From Punica granatum (Eukaryota > Streptophyta > Magnoliopsida > Myrtales > Lythraceae), in assembly GCF_007655135.1 (NCBI RefSeq), contig NC_045131.1:18770001-18834000 (forward strand): 64,000 nucleotides of DNA, in the 5' to 3' direction. Positions within the stretch are counted from its first letter, which is position 1. Every line of letters begins with the position of its first letter. Position numbers and translations under genes: made by a program. Positions 22,614-32,938 of the stretch are shown one piece after another. Below the pieces are notes generated by a model that was given only the letters and a program-made list of their open reading frames with translations, was not told where the DNA came from and did not search any database.

Positions 22614-22742
22614 TTTGCTTTGATACCAAATGATAGGCTCACGAACCAGAACTGGCTAAGAAAGAAGGGTGGAGGGTAGAACCAACAAAACTCACTCGAT
22701 AAGATAACTCGCCGCGAGTAAGAAAAGTCGGATTGATTCGCC
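22502..22742. repeat. Long palindrome: two 112-bp U5 arms around a 17-bp PBS-like loop
   Basis: The last 112 bp of the left LTR (22502-22613) are repeated in reverse complement at 22631-22742 with about seven mismatches. The 17 bases between them (22614-22630) read on the minus strand as TTTGGTATCAAAGCAAA, which is the LTR-adjacent PBS of this element. The gag side therefore runs into a U5-PBS junction and then into an inverted LTR. Confidence 0.85.
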
Positions 22743-23613
22743 AATCAACTCGTTGCCTGAACTGTTGCTTCCTCGGTTGAGTCGTATATGCTTTGGCAAA
22801 TTTTGCCTCGATTGGATGAAACACCATCACCGAATCTTTAATAGCTATTACTTCTTGAAGTTCCACTTGGCCTGGGTCTAAAAATAGTTCAGCCTGGACT
22901 TTCTCTTCAGACTTTGAAATTAGTTCCTCCCGAATAATCTTGCCAATCGCTAAATCCTTCTCGACCAGAATATTATTATCTTGTGACGCTTGAGCTGCTT
23001 CATTCTTGGACTCCACTTTTTCTTCCTTAAATTTGTCACCCTTCATAGAAGCTTCTTCAAGTTGTACTTTTTCCTCGACATCAACAATTGTCATAGGAAA
23101 AGCATTTGTTTTTCCATGCTTAAGAGGACAGGTAGACTTCATGCAACCGTCTTCAGATTCATAGAGGCATTCTTCGTATCCCAAAGGAAAGAATCTGACC
23201 TTCAAGAGTTGCTTCATGTGCCTCCACGTGCATACCAAATTCCTTCCATCTTGAAGACGATTATTTTCCAATTTCTCCCACCAAGTAGACGCTTTGCCCC
23301 TTAACCGATGAACAACTCTAACAACTCGACTTCCATCATCGGGGATGCTGTTGTAGTCGAAGAATCGGTCCACATCCGAAATCCACGCCATGTATTCCTC
23401 AGCACTCATGCTTCCGTTGAAAGTCGAAATTCTCTTTGGGGGATAATCCTTCTGCACCCATTGGTGTCTTCTTATTCCACTGAAACTCTCGAGGGCTTGG
23501 GTCACTCGCTCGAGCCGTGCAATGAACTCCTCTCGCGTCTGCTGGAAAGTGAGAGGCAAGTCTTGGTCGAAAGTAAACCCTCTTGGAACTCGTTCAGGGT
23601 TGCTTTTAGCCAT
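22639..23613 (-). CDS. gag: Gag-like protein of the inverted-LTR element (about 324 aa)
   Basis: I take the ATG at 23613 as start. The frame is also open further upstream, but only through the PBS without an ATG. Residues about 55-150 show a Ty3-type Gag capsid core (a P-P-K-R-I-S-T-F-N-G strand, a W-I-S-D-V-D-R-F-F helix, then T-W-W-E-K-L at 110-115 and an R-F-F-P segment). The second half is acidic and lysine-rich (E-E-K-V repeats) and may form a coiled coil. I see no CCHC zinc knuckle and no PR or RT. The last 35 or so codons run through the partial LTR copy (22631-22742), so the natural C-terminus may be lost. It would form particles for RNA packaging and would need RT and INT from another element. 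Confidence 0.72.
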   Translation of the reverse strand: MAKSNPERVPRGFTFDQDLPLTFQQTREEFIARLERVTQALESFSGIRRHQWVQKDYPPKRISTFNGSMSAEEYMAWISDVDRFFDYNSIPDDGSRVVRVVHRLRGKASTWWEKLENNRLQDGRNLVCTWRHMKQLLKVRFFPLGYEECLYESEDGCMKSTCPLKHGKTNAFPMTIVDVEEKVQLEEASMKGDKFKEEKVESKNEAAQASQDNNILVEKDLAIGKIIREELISKSEEKVQAELFLDPGQVELQEVIAIKDSVMVFHPIEAKFAKAYTTQPRKQQFRQRVDWRINPTFLTRGELSYRVSFVGSTLHPSFLASSGS

Positions 23614-23683
23614 AATCTTTGCATATTTATCAAAAATCCACTCAATCACACGTGTTTCACTCGGCCAACAAGGATAGAACCTT

Positions 23684-23696
23684 CGCTTTGATACCA
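23684..23696 (-). promoter_or_regulatory. Primer-binding site of the gag-only element
   Basis: The minus strand reads TGGTATCAAAGCG two bases inside the right LTR. It matches the initiator Met-tRNA 3' end with one change from the TGGTATCAGAGC seen in neighbours. The PBS fixes the right LTR as the 5' LTR for the minus-strand gag. Confidence 0.8.
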
Positions 23697-23698
23697 AA

Positions 23699-24263
23699 TG
23701 ATAGGCTCACGAACCAGAACTTGATAAGAAAGAAGGGTGGAGAGTAGAACCAACAAAACTCACTCGATAAGATGACTCGCCACGAGTAAGAAAAGTCGGG
23801 TTGATTCGCCACGCTCAAGGATAAACGATAAGAATCGAGGTTTTCGCCACTAAACAAAGGACTTGTTTAGATAAGAAAATAGAGGAAACGCTCTAGGCAA
23901 TTTCATTCAAATATTCATCAAAGCCTGTTCGCCTCTTACAATAGGTGCATATTTATATAGAGAGAATACACCTCCATTGACTCTAGAATAGGAAACTGAC
24001 ACCTAATAATATAGGAAATTGATATCTGATATCCTCTAGATTACTTTCCTAAAATAGAGTAATGCAATAATCTGAAATAGGAAACTTAAGATTGCTGACT
24101 CAAGCTAATATAAGAAATAATATCTAATTAAAGGAAACTATATTATAGCAATATAGGAAACTTAATATCTAATCAAGCTAAATTCTTATTCTGGAGTCTT
24201 CTAGAATACGCATTTGGACCCGAAAATTCGATTGCATGTTGGGCTGCAATCTGAAGCACATCA
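23699..24263 (-). repeat. Right LTR of the gag-only element (minus orientation, 5' LTR for gag)
   Basis: In plus-strand reading it starts TGATAGGCTCACG and ends GCACATCA. It is the inverse of the left LTR, with a minus-strand TATA box at about 23951-23960. It is followed directly by the target duplication ACAAA. Confidence 0.88.
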
Positions 24264-25111
24264 ACAAATAAACAAGACCTTAGTCAATCAATCCATCACA
24301 TGATATCATTATAGTGCATGATAAATTTCAAATCAGATTTATTCATACTCTATTCTCATTTACAGCAAGTCAACTTAGCTAAAGAGCACACAAATTTCTA
24401 TTAATCCGATCCATTTCCGCTCATATTAGAAACCTACTAATGCAATCAAGAATTTGCTCCCTGCCTCACCACCGAAATATTCAGCTCGTATGGGTGACCA
24501 AACTCATCCTAACACAAAATAAAACTAACTCCGAATACATCAACCAAACTTCTCTACCCTGAACAACTAAGATAATTGCAAGAAGAATCACCAAACTATA
24601 CCTAATATAGTGAATATGAATGTTTAAATCATAGATAATCAACTTACTAATCAATACTCCAACTTAGTCCTCTTCCTCTTCTTCTTCTCCTGGAATTTCT
24701 CAACTCAGTTCAGTTCTCTCTCTCTCTCTCTCTTCTGGTTCATTTTCGTTTTTTTTTTTCTGCTAGGGATAGAGCAAGGGAGGGTATGGCTTAAATAATG
24801 ATGGAAAGAAGAAAAAGAAGGTGGTCAAAGATGGTCAAAGGCGGTGGGAAGGAAAGGGCTGCTGAAGAGGAGGCCACTTGGCCCATTCTACACCCATCTC
24901 TATCTGATTTCTTACTTTTTCGTTTTTATTATTATTATTTTTTTTTTCATATAGATAATGATCCAGCCACAAGTTGTGGTATATTAAATACATTTAAAGA
25001 TCCAGCCAAAAAATAAGGGTATATTATATACATGTATGTTATGTAACCATGCATGTGCATATGGATATGTATATGAGCATATATGCATGTTTGGTGGACA
25101 CTAGCCTCATA

Positions 25112-25127
25112 ATCTCCCCCACTAATG
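25112..25127 (-). promoter_or_regulatory. Polypurine tract of the Tekay element
   Basis: The minus strand reads TTAGTGGGGGAGAT immediately before LTR1. The plus-oriented relative F has the same tract at 43490-43503 before TGTGAAACC. Confidence 0.78.
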
Positions 25128-25145
25128 AAAATTTCGTCCCCGAAA

Positions 25146-28100
25146 TTATTTACCTGATATCGGGAAAAGGTATGGATAGTTGACTCTCATAGAATCCTCG
25201 GGTTCCCAAATGGCTTCTTCTATCGAATGACTCTTCCACAACACCTTTACTAATGGAATTCTCTTGGTTCAAAGGACCTGCTCTTTCCTATCTAAAATCT
25301 CCACTGGCTCTTCCTCATATGTCAAGTCCTCATTTAACTCCACCGGTTGATAACTCAGAACATGAGATGGGTCTGGTATATACTTACCCAACATTGACAC
25401 ATGAAACACGTTATGGATACGGGACAGTTCAGGGGGTAGAGCCAACCGATATGCCACCTTCCCAATGCGCTCCAAAATCTCGTATGGCCCAATATATCTG
25501 GGACTAAGCTTTCCTTTCTTGCCAAATCTCATAATACCCTTCCAAGGTGATACTTTTAAGAAAACTCGATCCCCTTGCTGGAACTCGAGGTCCTTCCTTC
25601 GTTTATCCGCATAATTCTTTTGTCGCCCTTGAGCGGTCTTTAATCTTTCCCTGATAACCTTGACCTTTTCGGCCGTTAAGTTGACTATTTCCGATCCAGT
25701 TAATTGCCTCTCTTCAACTTCATTCCAACACAAAGGTGTTCGACAAGCCCGACCATAAAGCGACTCATAAGGAGCCATTCCAATACTAGATTGGTAACTG
25801 TTATTATAGGCAAATTCCATCAAAGGAAGGTAGTCATCCCAGTTACCTTGAAATTCTATGATACACGCTCTTAACATATCCTCCAATGTCTGAATGGTCC
25901 TTTCGCTCTGCCCATCTGATTCGGGATGAAAAGCAGTGGTCAAATTCAGCTTCGTACCCAGAGCAGTAACAAAACTATTCCAGTACTTGGAAGTAAAATA
26001 TGAGCCTCTGTCTGATACTATAGATACCGGCACACCGTGCAACCTCACAATCTCTTTAATGAACAATTCTGCCAACTGATCAGTACCAAATGTCGTTTTA
26101 GCTGGTAGGAAGTGAGCGAATTTAGTCAGCCTATCAACTATCACCCATATAGAATCATGCCCCCTTCGGGTTCGTGGAAGTCCCGAGACAAAATCCATGG
26201 TGATCTTCTCCCATTTCCATTCAGGTACAGGAAGAGGTTGTAATAACCCGGATGGGTGCTGATGTTTTGCCTTAACCTGCTGACATACTAGACACTTAGT
26301 AACATATTCAGCTATCTCCTTTTTCATGTTATACCACCAATAACTTCTCTTCAAATTATAGTACATCTTGGTGCTTCCCGGGTGCATCACATATGGTGAG
26401 CTATGGACTTGTGCAAGAATTTCTCTCTTCAACTCAGCGTCATCAGGTACACAGATTCGATTCCCGAACATAAGTGTATCATCCTCTTTCAAAAGAAATT
26501 CAAACTTCTTGCCTTCCTTTACTCTGCCTTCCTTAATCTTGTTTTTCATCTCTACCAAAAATGGATCTACTTGTTGCGCTTCTCGAATTCGATCAATTAG
26601 CACTGGCTTCACATCTTAAATAGCCATCAATGTTCCAGAACTGGTCGCCTCTAGTTTAACTTCCAATGACCTAAATTCATTAATAAGTGTGTCGTGAACA
26701 CTCCACATACCTGCTAATCTTGCTGCTGATTTCCTACTCAATGCATCTGCCACGACATTTGCTTTCCCTGGATGATAGTTGATCGTGCAATCATAATCTT
26801 TAATTAATTTCATCCATCTCCTCTGTCTTAAGTTGAGTTCTTTTTGAGTGAACAAATATTTCAGACTCTTGTGGTCTGTATAAATCTCACATCTTGCTCC
26901 ATACAGGTAATGTCTCCAAAGTTTGAGAGCAAATACCACAGCTGCCAATTCAATATCATGTGTCGGGTAATTTTTCTCATGATTCCTTAGTTGCCGAGAT
27001 GCATAAGCCACCACTCTGCCATTTTGCATTAATACGCAGCCTAAGCCTTGATGGGATGCATCACTATATATCACAAACCCCTCATAAGTGGACGAAATAA
27101 CAAGCACTGGGGCAGTGGTCAATCACTTCTTCAACTCCTGGAAACTTTGCTCACACTCATCTGTCCATTCAAACTTCACACTCTTCCGCGTTAGCCGAGT
27201 CAGGGGAGAAGCAATAGGGGAGAATCCTTCCATAAATCTTCGATAATAACCAGCTAATCCTAGGAAACTCCTCACCTCTGTTACACTTGTAGGGCGATTC
27301 CAATTCAAGATAGCTTCAATCTTCGTGGGATCCACTGATACGCCATCACCTGAAATCACATGCCCGAGGAATCCCACTCGGTCTAACCAAAACTCACATC
27401 TGCTAAACTTAGCATAAAGTTTTCTTTCTCTCAAAATCTGCAACACTACACGAAGATGTTCTTCATGCTCATTCCGGTTCCTCGAGTATACCAATATATC
27501 ATCGATGAAAACCACCACAAACTGATCAAGATATGGCTGGAAGACTCTATTCATTAAATCCATAAAAGCTGCTGGAGCATTTGTTAACCCGAAAGGCATC
27601 ACAAGGAATTCATAATGTCCATACCTAGTGCGAAAAGCAGACTTGGGCACATCGGAGTCCTTGATCTTCAGCTGGTGATATCCCGATCTAAGATCGATCT
27701 TTGAGAAGACATTGGCACCTCGGAGTTGATCAAACAAGTCATCTATCCTGGGTAAAGGATATTTATTACGCACTGTGACCCGATTCAATTGTCGGTAATC
27801 TATACACAATCTGAGCGAGCCATCCTTCTTCTTCACAAACAAAACTGGAGCACCCCAAGGAGATACACTAGGCCTGATAAATCCCTTTTCTAATAATTCT
27901 TGTAGCTGGACTTTCAATTCCTTGAGCTATGACGGGGCCATACGATACGGTGCACGAGAAATGGGGGCAGCACCGGGCTCTAACTCTATAGTAAACTCAA
28001 TCTCTCTATCATAAGGAAGGCTAGGTAAGTCATCTGGAAAAATATCTGGAAACTCGCAGACTATTGGAATTTCACTAAGTTTCGGTGAGTCGACCTCGGT

Positions 28101-29780
28101 AGCAACCACATGTGCCAAATATCCTTCACACCCCCTTTTCAAAAATTTCGTCGCCTCAAGGGATGATATAACATTGAATGGAGCACCCAACTGATCTCCA
28201 TGAAGCTTAAATTCAGGCTCATTTGGTATTCTAAAGATAACCTCTTTCTTGTAACACTCTACAGAAGCATGGTGAGAAGCAAGCTAATCCATCCCGAGGA
28301 TAACGTCAAAATCCCAAATGCTTAAGGGTATTAAATCTACTAGCATCTCCTTATCCCCTAAGTGTATCCTACAACCGCGATACACTTCCCCAACCACTAC
28401 GCTCTCCCCCGTCGGTGTAGCTAAGGACATACGACTATCTAATAACTCTCGCGGTCTATCAGAATGCATGGCATATGACAATGAGATATATGAATGAGTG
28501 GACCCTGGGTCTATCAGTACATGAGTAGGTTTATTAAAGAGATTTAACGTACCTGTCACAACAGCAGGAGTAGCGTATGCATCCCGCTTCGTTAAGGTGA
28601 ATACTCTACCCTGCGTCATTGGTCTATTTGCCTGGCTTGCTGAGCTCACCATCGATCCGCCCCCTCGGCTTTGAACACTCTTATTGCCACTCATCTGCCC
28701 ACGGCCTCTCATCGCCGATGGCCTATTTCCTACACTAGCACTGCTAGACGCCGCTACTATAGGTTGCCTACAATTCCTCTGTACATGTCCCTTCATGCCA
28801 CATCTAAAACATGTAATCCCCTCACTCCTTAATTGTGGGCAATTGTTTCTTAAGTGATCACGACGTCCGTAATGAAAACAACTCCCGGACTGCACTTGAC
28901 AAACACCGGAATGAAATCGACCACAATTCTGACAATTTTGATGCCTCGGGAGATTAGTTCCACCGTAACTTCCACCACTTTGACTCCTCATGCCCTTATC
29001 TTGAGACCATTGCGGAAATTGCTGATAAGTCGATTTCCCTCTATTGAAGCCTTGAATGAACCCGCCTCTTTTTGGGGGTCGGGAGGAACCCTCTACCATT
29101 AAACTACTAGGCCGGGTCCTACTTTGCTCCCTCTGAAGAACTTCCTCTCGTAAGTCCTCCTCAGCGATAATGGCTTTATTATACAGGTCTGCAAATAATG
29201 GGATCTCCAGAACGGAAACACGCGACCTAATATTGAGGTTCAATCCATCCAAGAACCTACTGCATTTGGAAGTTTTATCACTTACCAATGTCGGGGCAAA
29301 GCGTGACAACTTGGTGAATTTTACTTCATATTCAGCTACGCTAAGGTCCCCTTGCTTCAAATTCAAAAATTCCCGCTCCTTGGCGCGCCGAAACGAGGCT
29401 GGAAAGTACTTGTTATAAAATGCTTGTGTAAACTCAGCCCAAGTGATAACGTGTGAAGAGTTTGTGTCCAGTCGTCTCTGAGTAGCCTCCCACCAGTACT
29501 GAGCATCCCCCTCTAGCATGAATGTTGCAAGTGCCACACGTTGGGTGTCTGAAACCTCCATGATTGGGAAAATCCTCTCCATTCCAGCTATCCAATTCTC
29601 AGCTTCTATCGGATCAGCACTTCCCTAAAAACTAGATGGACCATATTTCCTAAACCTTTCATACGGTGTCAATTGTTGCTCCATGTGAGATGTGGATGCA
29701 CTCGGTTGTGTTGCTTGTCTCCGGAAGAAAGCCGTTTGTTGCTCAATTAGCTGCGCTTGCTGCTCAACTAAACGAGTCAT
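25146..29780 (-). pseudogene. gag-pol: Tekay/Del chromovirus gag-pol polyprotein: one frame, six stops
   Basis: One frame of about 1545 codons runs from the ATG at 29780 to TAA at 25146-25148. The order is Gag (Y-W-W-E capsid region), CCHC knuckles near 28800-28880, PR (D-P-G-S-T), RT (F-I-D-D box), RNase H, INT (zinc domain, DD35E core with S-D-R-G and G-Q-S-E motifs), then a chromodomain ending I-S-G-K. The first knuckle has Tyr for its second Cys, while the copy at 31313-32621 keeps Cys. In-frame stops are at 29625, 28284, 27927, 27123, 26616 and 25269 (lowest base of each codon). I see no frameshift. Four stops fit C-to-T or G-to-A change from Trp, Arg or Gln codons. The chromodomain should direct insertion to marked chromatin. 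Confidence 0.92.
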
Positions 29781-30097
29781 GGCTGTGAATGTCTGGTGGA
29801 TCTTGATCCCTAGGAGCTGCAGCAGCTTCTTGAGGAGCTTGAGACACTTGCTCCTCTGTCATCGGCTCAAGTGTACTCAGATCAGCTAAATTCTAGGCTG
29901 TACGGTATCTACGTCGACCCCACCTTGCACGTTTGGGTCCCATTGCAAATTTTCCTAAACATAACACAAGTTAACCAAGCATTTAACAACACAATGATAA
30001 GATATATCCCGTCTTGGGGCCGCAACTAATCAAAAAGAACGGGGATCAGGCACACTAAGTCTACAGAATCCTATAACCTAGGCTCTGATACCAAAAA
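29781..30097 (-). other. Leader and primer-binding site of the complete Tekay element
   Basis: The PBS is 30081-30093 (minus strand TGGTATCAGAGCC), next to the LTR end at 30098. An upstream ATG at 29943 opens a frame that ends at a TAG after about 16 codons and is out of frame with gag, so gag is taken from 29780. Confidence 0.8.
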
Positions 30098-31312
30098 TGT
30101 CACGACCCGAAACTTATAGCAGAGTTTCCCCTCTATTCCTTAATATCCATTGTCATATGCGCAACTCATATGTGTATAATCTGTTTTCCTCACTCCCAAC
30201 ACATTGAACCAACCCAGCAAGCTCTATATAAACATATAACCACCTAACTAATTCAAATATATGCATAAAACTCTCAAAGATTACTCAGTTGCAACCATCT
30301 TGTAACACAGACTGAACGAAAAGCTTTCATATATATATATATATATAGCATACTTCTACAACACATCCAACCTTTAAACTAACTCGGCATGCTCTACATG
30401 AATATATAATGAGTCTGACGGATTCTAATCTACATATATGCTCTCCATAGTGTGTTCAGCTACAACCATACCACTAAACCAACTAACAAAAGTTTCAGGT
30501 CGTAACAGGATTGTAACATTTACGAACAGTTACTACCTATACTATGGGTGGGCCTACTTGCCAAAATCCTTTGCGTTGATCCCCGTTATCCAAAGTCCTC
30601 CTGTGCGGCTAGTCTAGCTCCTAGCTCATCTGGAAAATTGTATGCAGGGGGTGAGCTGCAACTCAGTGAGTACTATATTCCAAGGTAAAATGAGCTAATA
30701 TGTTACATCACAATTCACGACAATCAATCATACATATATATATATATACACATACATATTTCACCGTGATATAGCATCCAATACCAAGATCATCCTATCA
30801 CACAACTCATAGGGCAACCAAATCCAAACAACAGTAATATAGCCATAGGGTTGCATTTCCTCGCAACAGAGTTATGACGGTACCGTAACCCCGCACATCT
30901 CACTCACACAATTCTCAACTTCCAATACCCACATCTCATCAGCGGGGGTCGCCCATTAACCTCTGGCGGTAAGAGTTGACCTTCATTTATATTCCGCCGG
31001 TCCAGCGGCCGATCAGGCCCTTGTTTATATTCCGCCGGGTCCAGCGGCCGATCAGGCCCCTATTTGTATTCCGCCGGGTCCAGCGGCCGATCATGTCCCT
31101 ATTTGTATTCCGCCGGGTCCAGCAGCCGATCAAGTCCTTATTTATATTCTGCCGGGTTCGGCGGCCGATCAGGCCCCTTTTATAATCCAACGGGTCCAGC
31201 GATCCCATGGCTATAGTACAACCATCACAAGCATACTAAGCATACACATCAACTATGTTCCGCAATCATTCAGCCACCATCACCTTTATAACCATACATA
31301 TAAATATATATA
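30098..31312 (-). repeat. Tekay LTR2, truncated (1.2 kb of about 2.5 kb)
   Basis: Only the 3' half of the LTR remains (minus strand, ending GGGTCGTGACA at 30098). It is cut at a (TA)n tract near 31312 and joined to the middle of a gag. It closely matches LTR1 (a handful of substitutions by eye) but has one 39-bp unit fewer. Confidence 0.88.
30994..31203 (-). repeat. 39-bp tandem repeats in Tekay LTR2 (about 6 units)
   Basis: These are the same units as in LTR1, one fewer, with their own substitutions (for example CAGCAGCCG for CAGCGGCCG). Confidence 0.85.
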
Positions 31313-32621
31313 TATATGACAATGAGATATATGAATGAGTGGACCCTGGGTCTATCAGTACATGAGCAGGTTTATTAAAGAGATTTAACGTACCTGTCAC
31401 AACAGCAGGAGTAGCATCTGCATCCCGCTTCGTTAAGGTGAATACTCTACCCTGCGTCATTAGTCTATTTGCCTGGCTTACTGAGCTCACCATCGATCCG
31501 CCCCCTCGGCTTTGAACACTCTTATTGCTACTCATCTGCCCACGGCCTCTCATCGCCGATGGCCTATTTCCCACACTAGCACTGCTAGACGCCGCTACTA
31601 TAGGTTGCCTACAATTCCTCTGTACATGTCCCTTCATGCCACATCTAAAACATGTAACCCCCTCACTCCTTAATTGTGGGCAATTGTTTCTTAAGTGATC
31701 ACGACGTCCGCAATGAAAACAACTCCCGGACTGCACTTGACAAAAACCGGAATGAAATCGACCACAATTCTGACAATTTTGATGCCTCGGGAGGTTAGTT
31801 CCATTGTAACTTCCACCACTTTGACTCCTCATGCCATTATCTTGAGACCATTGCGGAAATTGCAGATAAGTCGATTTCCCTCTATTGAAGCCTTGAATGA
31901 ACCCGCCTCTTTTTGGGGGTCGGGAGGAACCCTCTACCATTAAACTACTAGGCCGGGTCCTACTTTGCTCCCTCTGAAGAACTTCCTCTCGTAAGTCCTC
32001 CTCAGCGATAATGGCTTTATTATACAGGTCTGCAAATAATGGGATCTCCAGAACGGAAACGTGCGACCTAATATTGAGGTTCAATCCATCCAAGAACCTA
32101 CTGCATTTGGAAGTTTTATCACTTACCAATATCGGGGCAAAGCGTGACAACTTGGTGAATTTTACTTCATATTCAGCTACGCTAAGGTCCCCTCGCTTCA
32201 AATTCAAAAATTCCCTCTCCTTGGCGCGCCGAAACGAGGCTGGAAAGTACTTGTTATAAAATGCTTGTGTAAACTCAGCCCAAGTGATAACGTGTGAAGA
32301 GTTTGTGTCCAGTCGTCTCTGAGTAGCATCCCACCAGTACTGAGCATCCCCCTCTAGCATGAATGTTGCAAGTGCCACACGTTGGGTGTCTGAAACCTCC
32401 ATGATTGGGAAAATCCTCTCCATTCCAGCTATCCAATTCTCCGCTTCTATCGGATCAGCACTTCCCGAAAAACTAGATGGACCATATTTCCTAGACCTTT
32501 CATACGGTGTCAATTGTTGCTCCATGTGAGATGTGAATGCACTCGGTTGTGTTGCTTGTCTCCGGAAGAAAGCCGTTTGTTACTCAATTAGCTGCGCTTG
32601 CTGCTCAACTAAACGAGTCAT
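31313..32621 (-). pseudogene. gag: Tekay gag, C-terminally truncated (copy 3)
   Basis: The product matches the complete Gag from its N-terminus through the capsid region and both intact CCHC knuckles (the first here keeps C-x2-C) to the PR motif D-P-G-S-T. It is then cut at the S-L-S-Y segment, where sequence jumps into LTR2 at a shared ATAT run. A TAA lies near the N-terminus (32580-32582), so translation could start only at the Met at 32525. It lacks the TAG shared by the other two copies and differs at scattered sites, so it represents a different element or an older copy. Confidence 0.85.
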
Positions 32622-32938
32622 GGCTGTGAATGTCTGGTGGATCTTGATCCCTAGGAGCTGCAGCAGCTTCTTGAGGAGCTTGAGACACTTGATCCTCTGT
32701 CATCGGCTCAGGTGTACTCAGATCAGCTAAATTCTAGGCTGTACGGTATCTACGTAGACCCCGCCTTGCACATTTGGGTCCCATTGCAAATTTTCCTAAA
32801 CAGAACACAAGTTAACCAAGCATTTAACAACACAATGATAAGATATATCCCGTCTTGGGGCCGCAACTAATCAAAAAGAACGGGGATCAGGCACACTAAG
32901 TCTACAGAATCCTATAACCTAGGTTCTGATACCAAAAA
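32622..32938 (-). other. Leader and primer-binding site of Tekay copy 3
   Basis: The PBS is 32922-32934 with one change from the other copies (AGAACC in place of AGAGCC at its end). It lies directly inside the LTR3 end at 32939. Confidence 0.75.

Larger units (their letters stand above)
22046..24263 (-). mobile_element. Gag-only retrotransposon (TR-GAG type) with inverted LTRs
   Basis: A 2218-bp insert lies in Tekay LTR1, flanked by the perfect 5-bp duplication ACAAA (22041-22045 and 24264-24268). The empty site is preserved in Tekay LTR3 around 41325. Two LTRs of 568 and 565 bp, each with TG/CA ends (TGATGTGC...CCTATCA) and a TATA box, lie in opposite orientation, so both outer ends are U3 ends. 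Inside are a tRNA-Met-type PBS next to the right LTR and one gag-like ORF on the minus strand, with no pol. A gag-only LTR element fits the TR-GAG class; inverted LTRs are abnormal for any LTR element. Confidence 0.88.
20365..25111 (-). repeat. Tekay LTR1, interrupted by the inverted-LTR gag element
   Basis: On the minus strand the LTR runs from 25111 (after the PPT) to 20365 (ending GGGTCGTGACA before the PBS). Without the 2218-bp insert and one target-duplication copy it is about 2.5 kb. The start reads TATGAGG rather than TG. It contains 39-bp repeats (21259-21513), (TA)n and (CT)n tracts (20600, 21005, 21605, 24718) and no gene. The short ORFs in it are chance or repeat-derived. Confidence 0.85.

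Noticed and set aside
22046..24263. DNA transposon or MITE with long terminal inverted repeats
   Set aside because: The repeats have TG/CA LTR ends, a TATA box and an adjacent Met-tRNA PBS, the target duplication is 5 bp, and the ORF is Gag-like. No transposase is seen.
24713..24733. (CT)n and other short microsatellites in Tekay LTRs as separate features
   Set aside because: They are constant parts of the LTR found in several copies, noted within the LTR entries.
30081..30093. Partial tRNA genes at TGGTATCAGAGC motifs
   Set aside because: Only 12-13 bases match the tRNA 3' end, always next to an LTR. They are primer-binding sites, and no cloverleaf is present.
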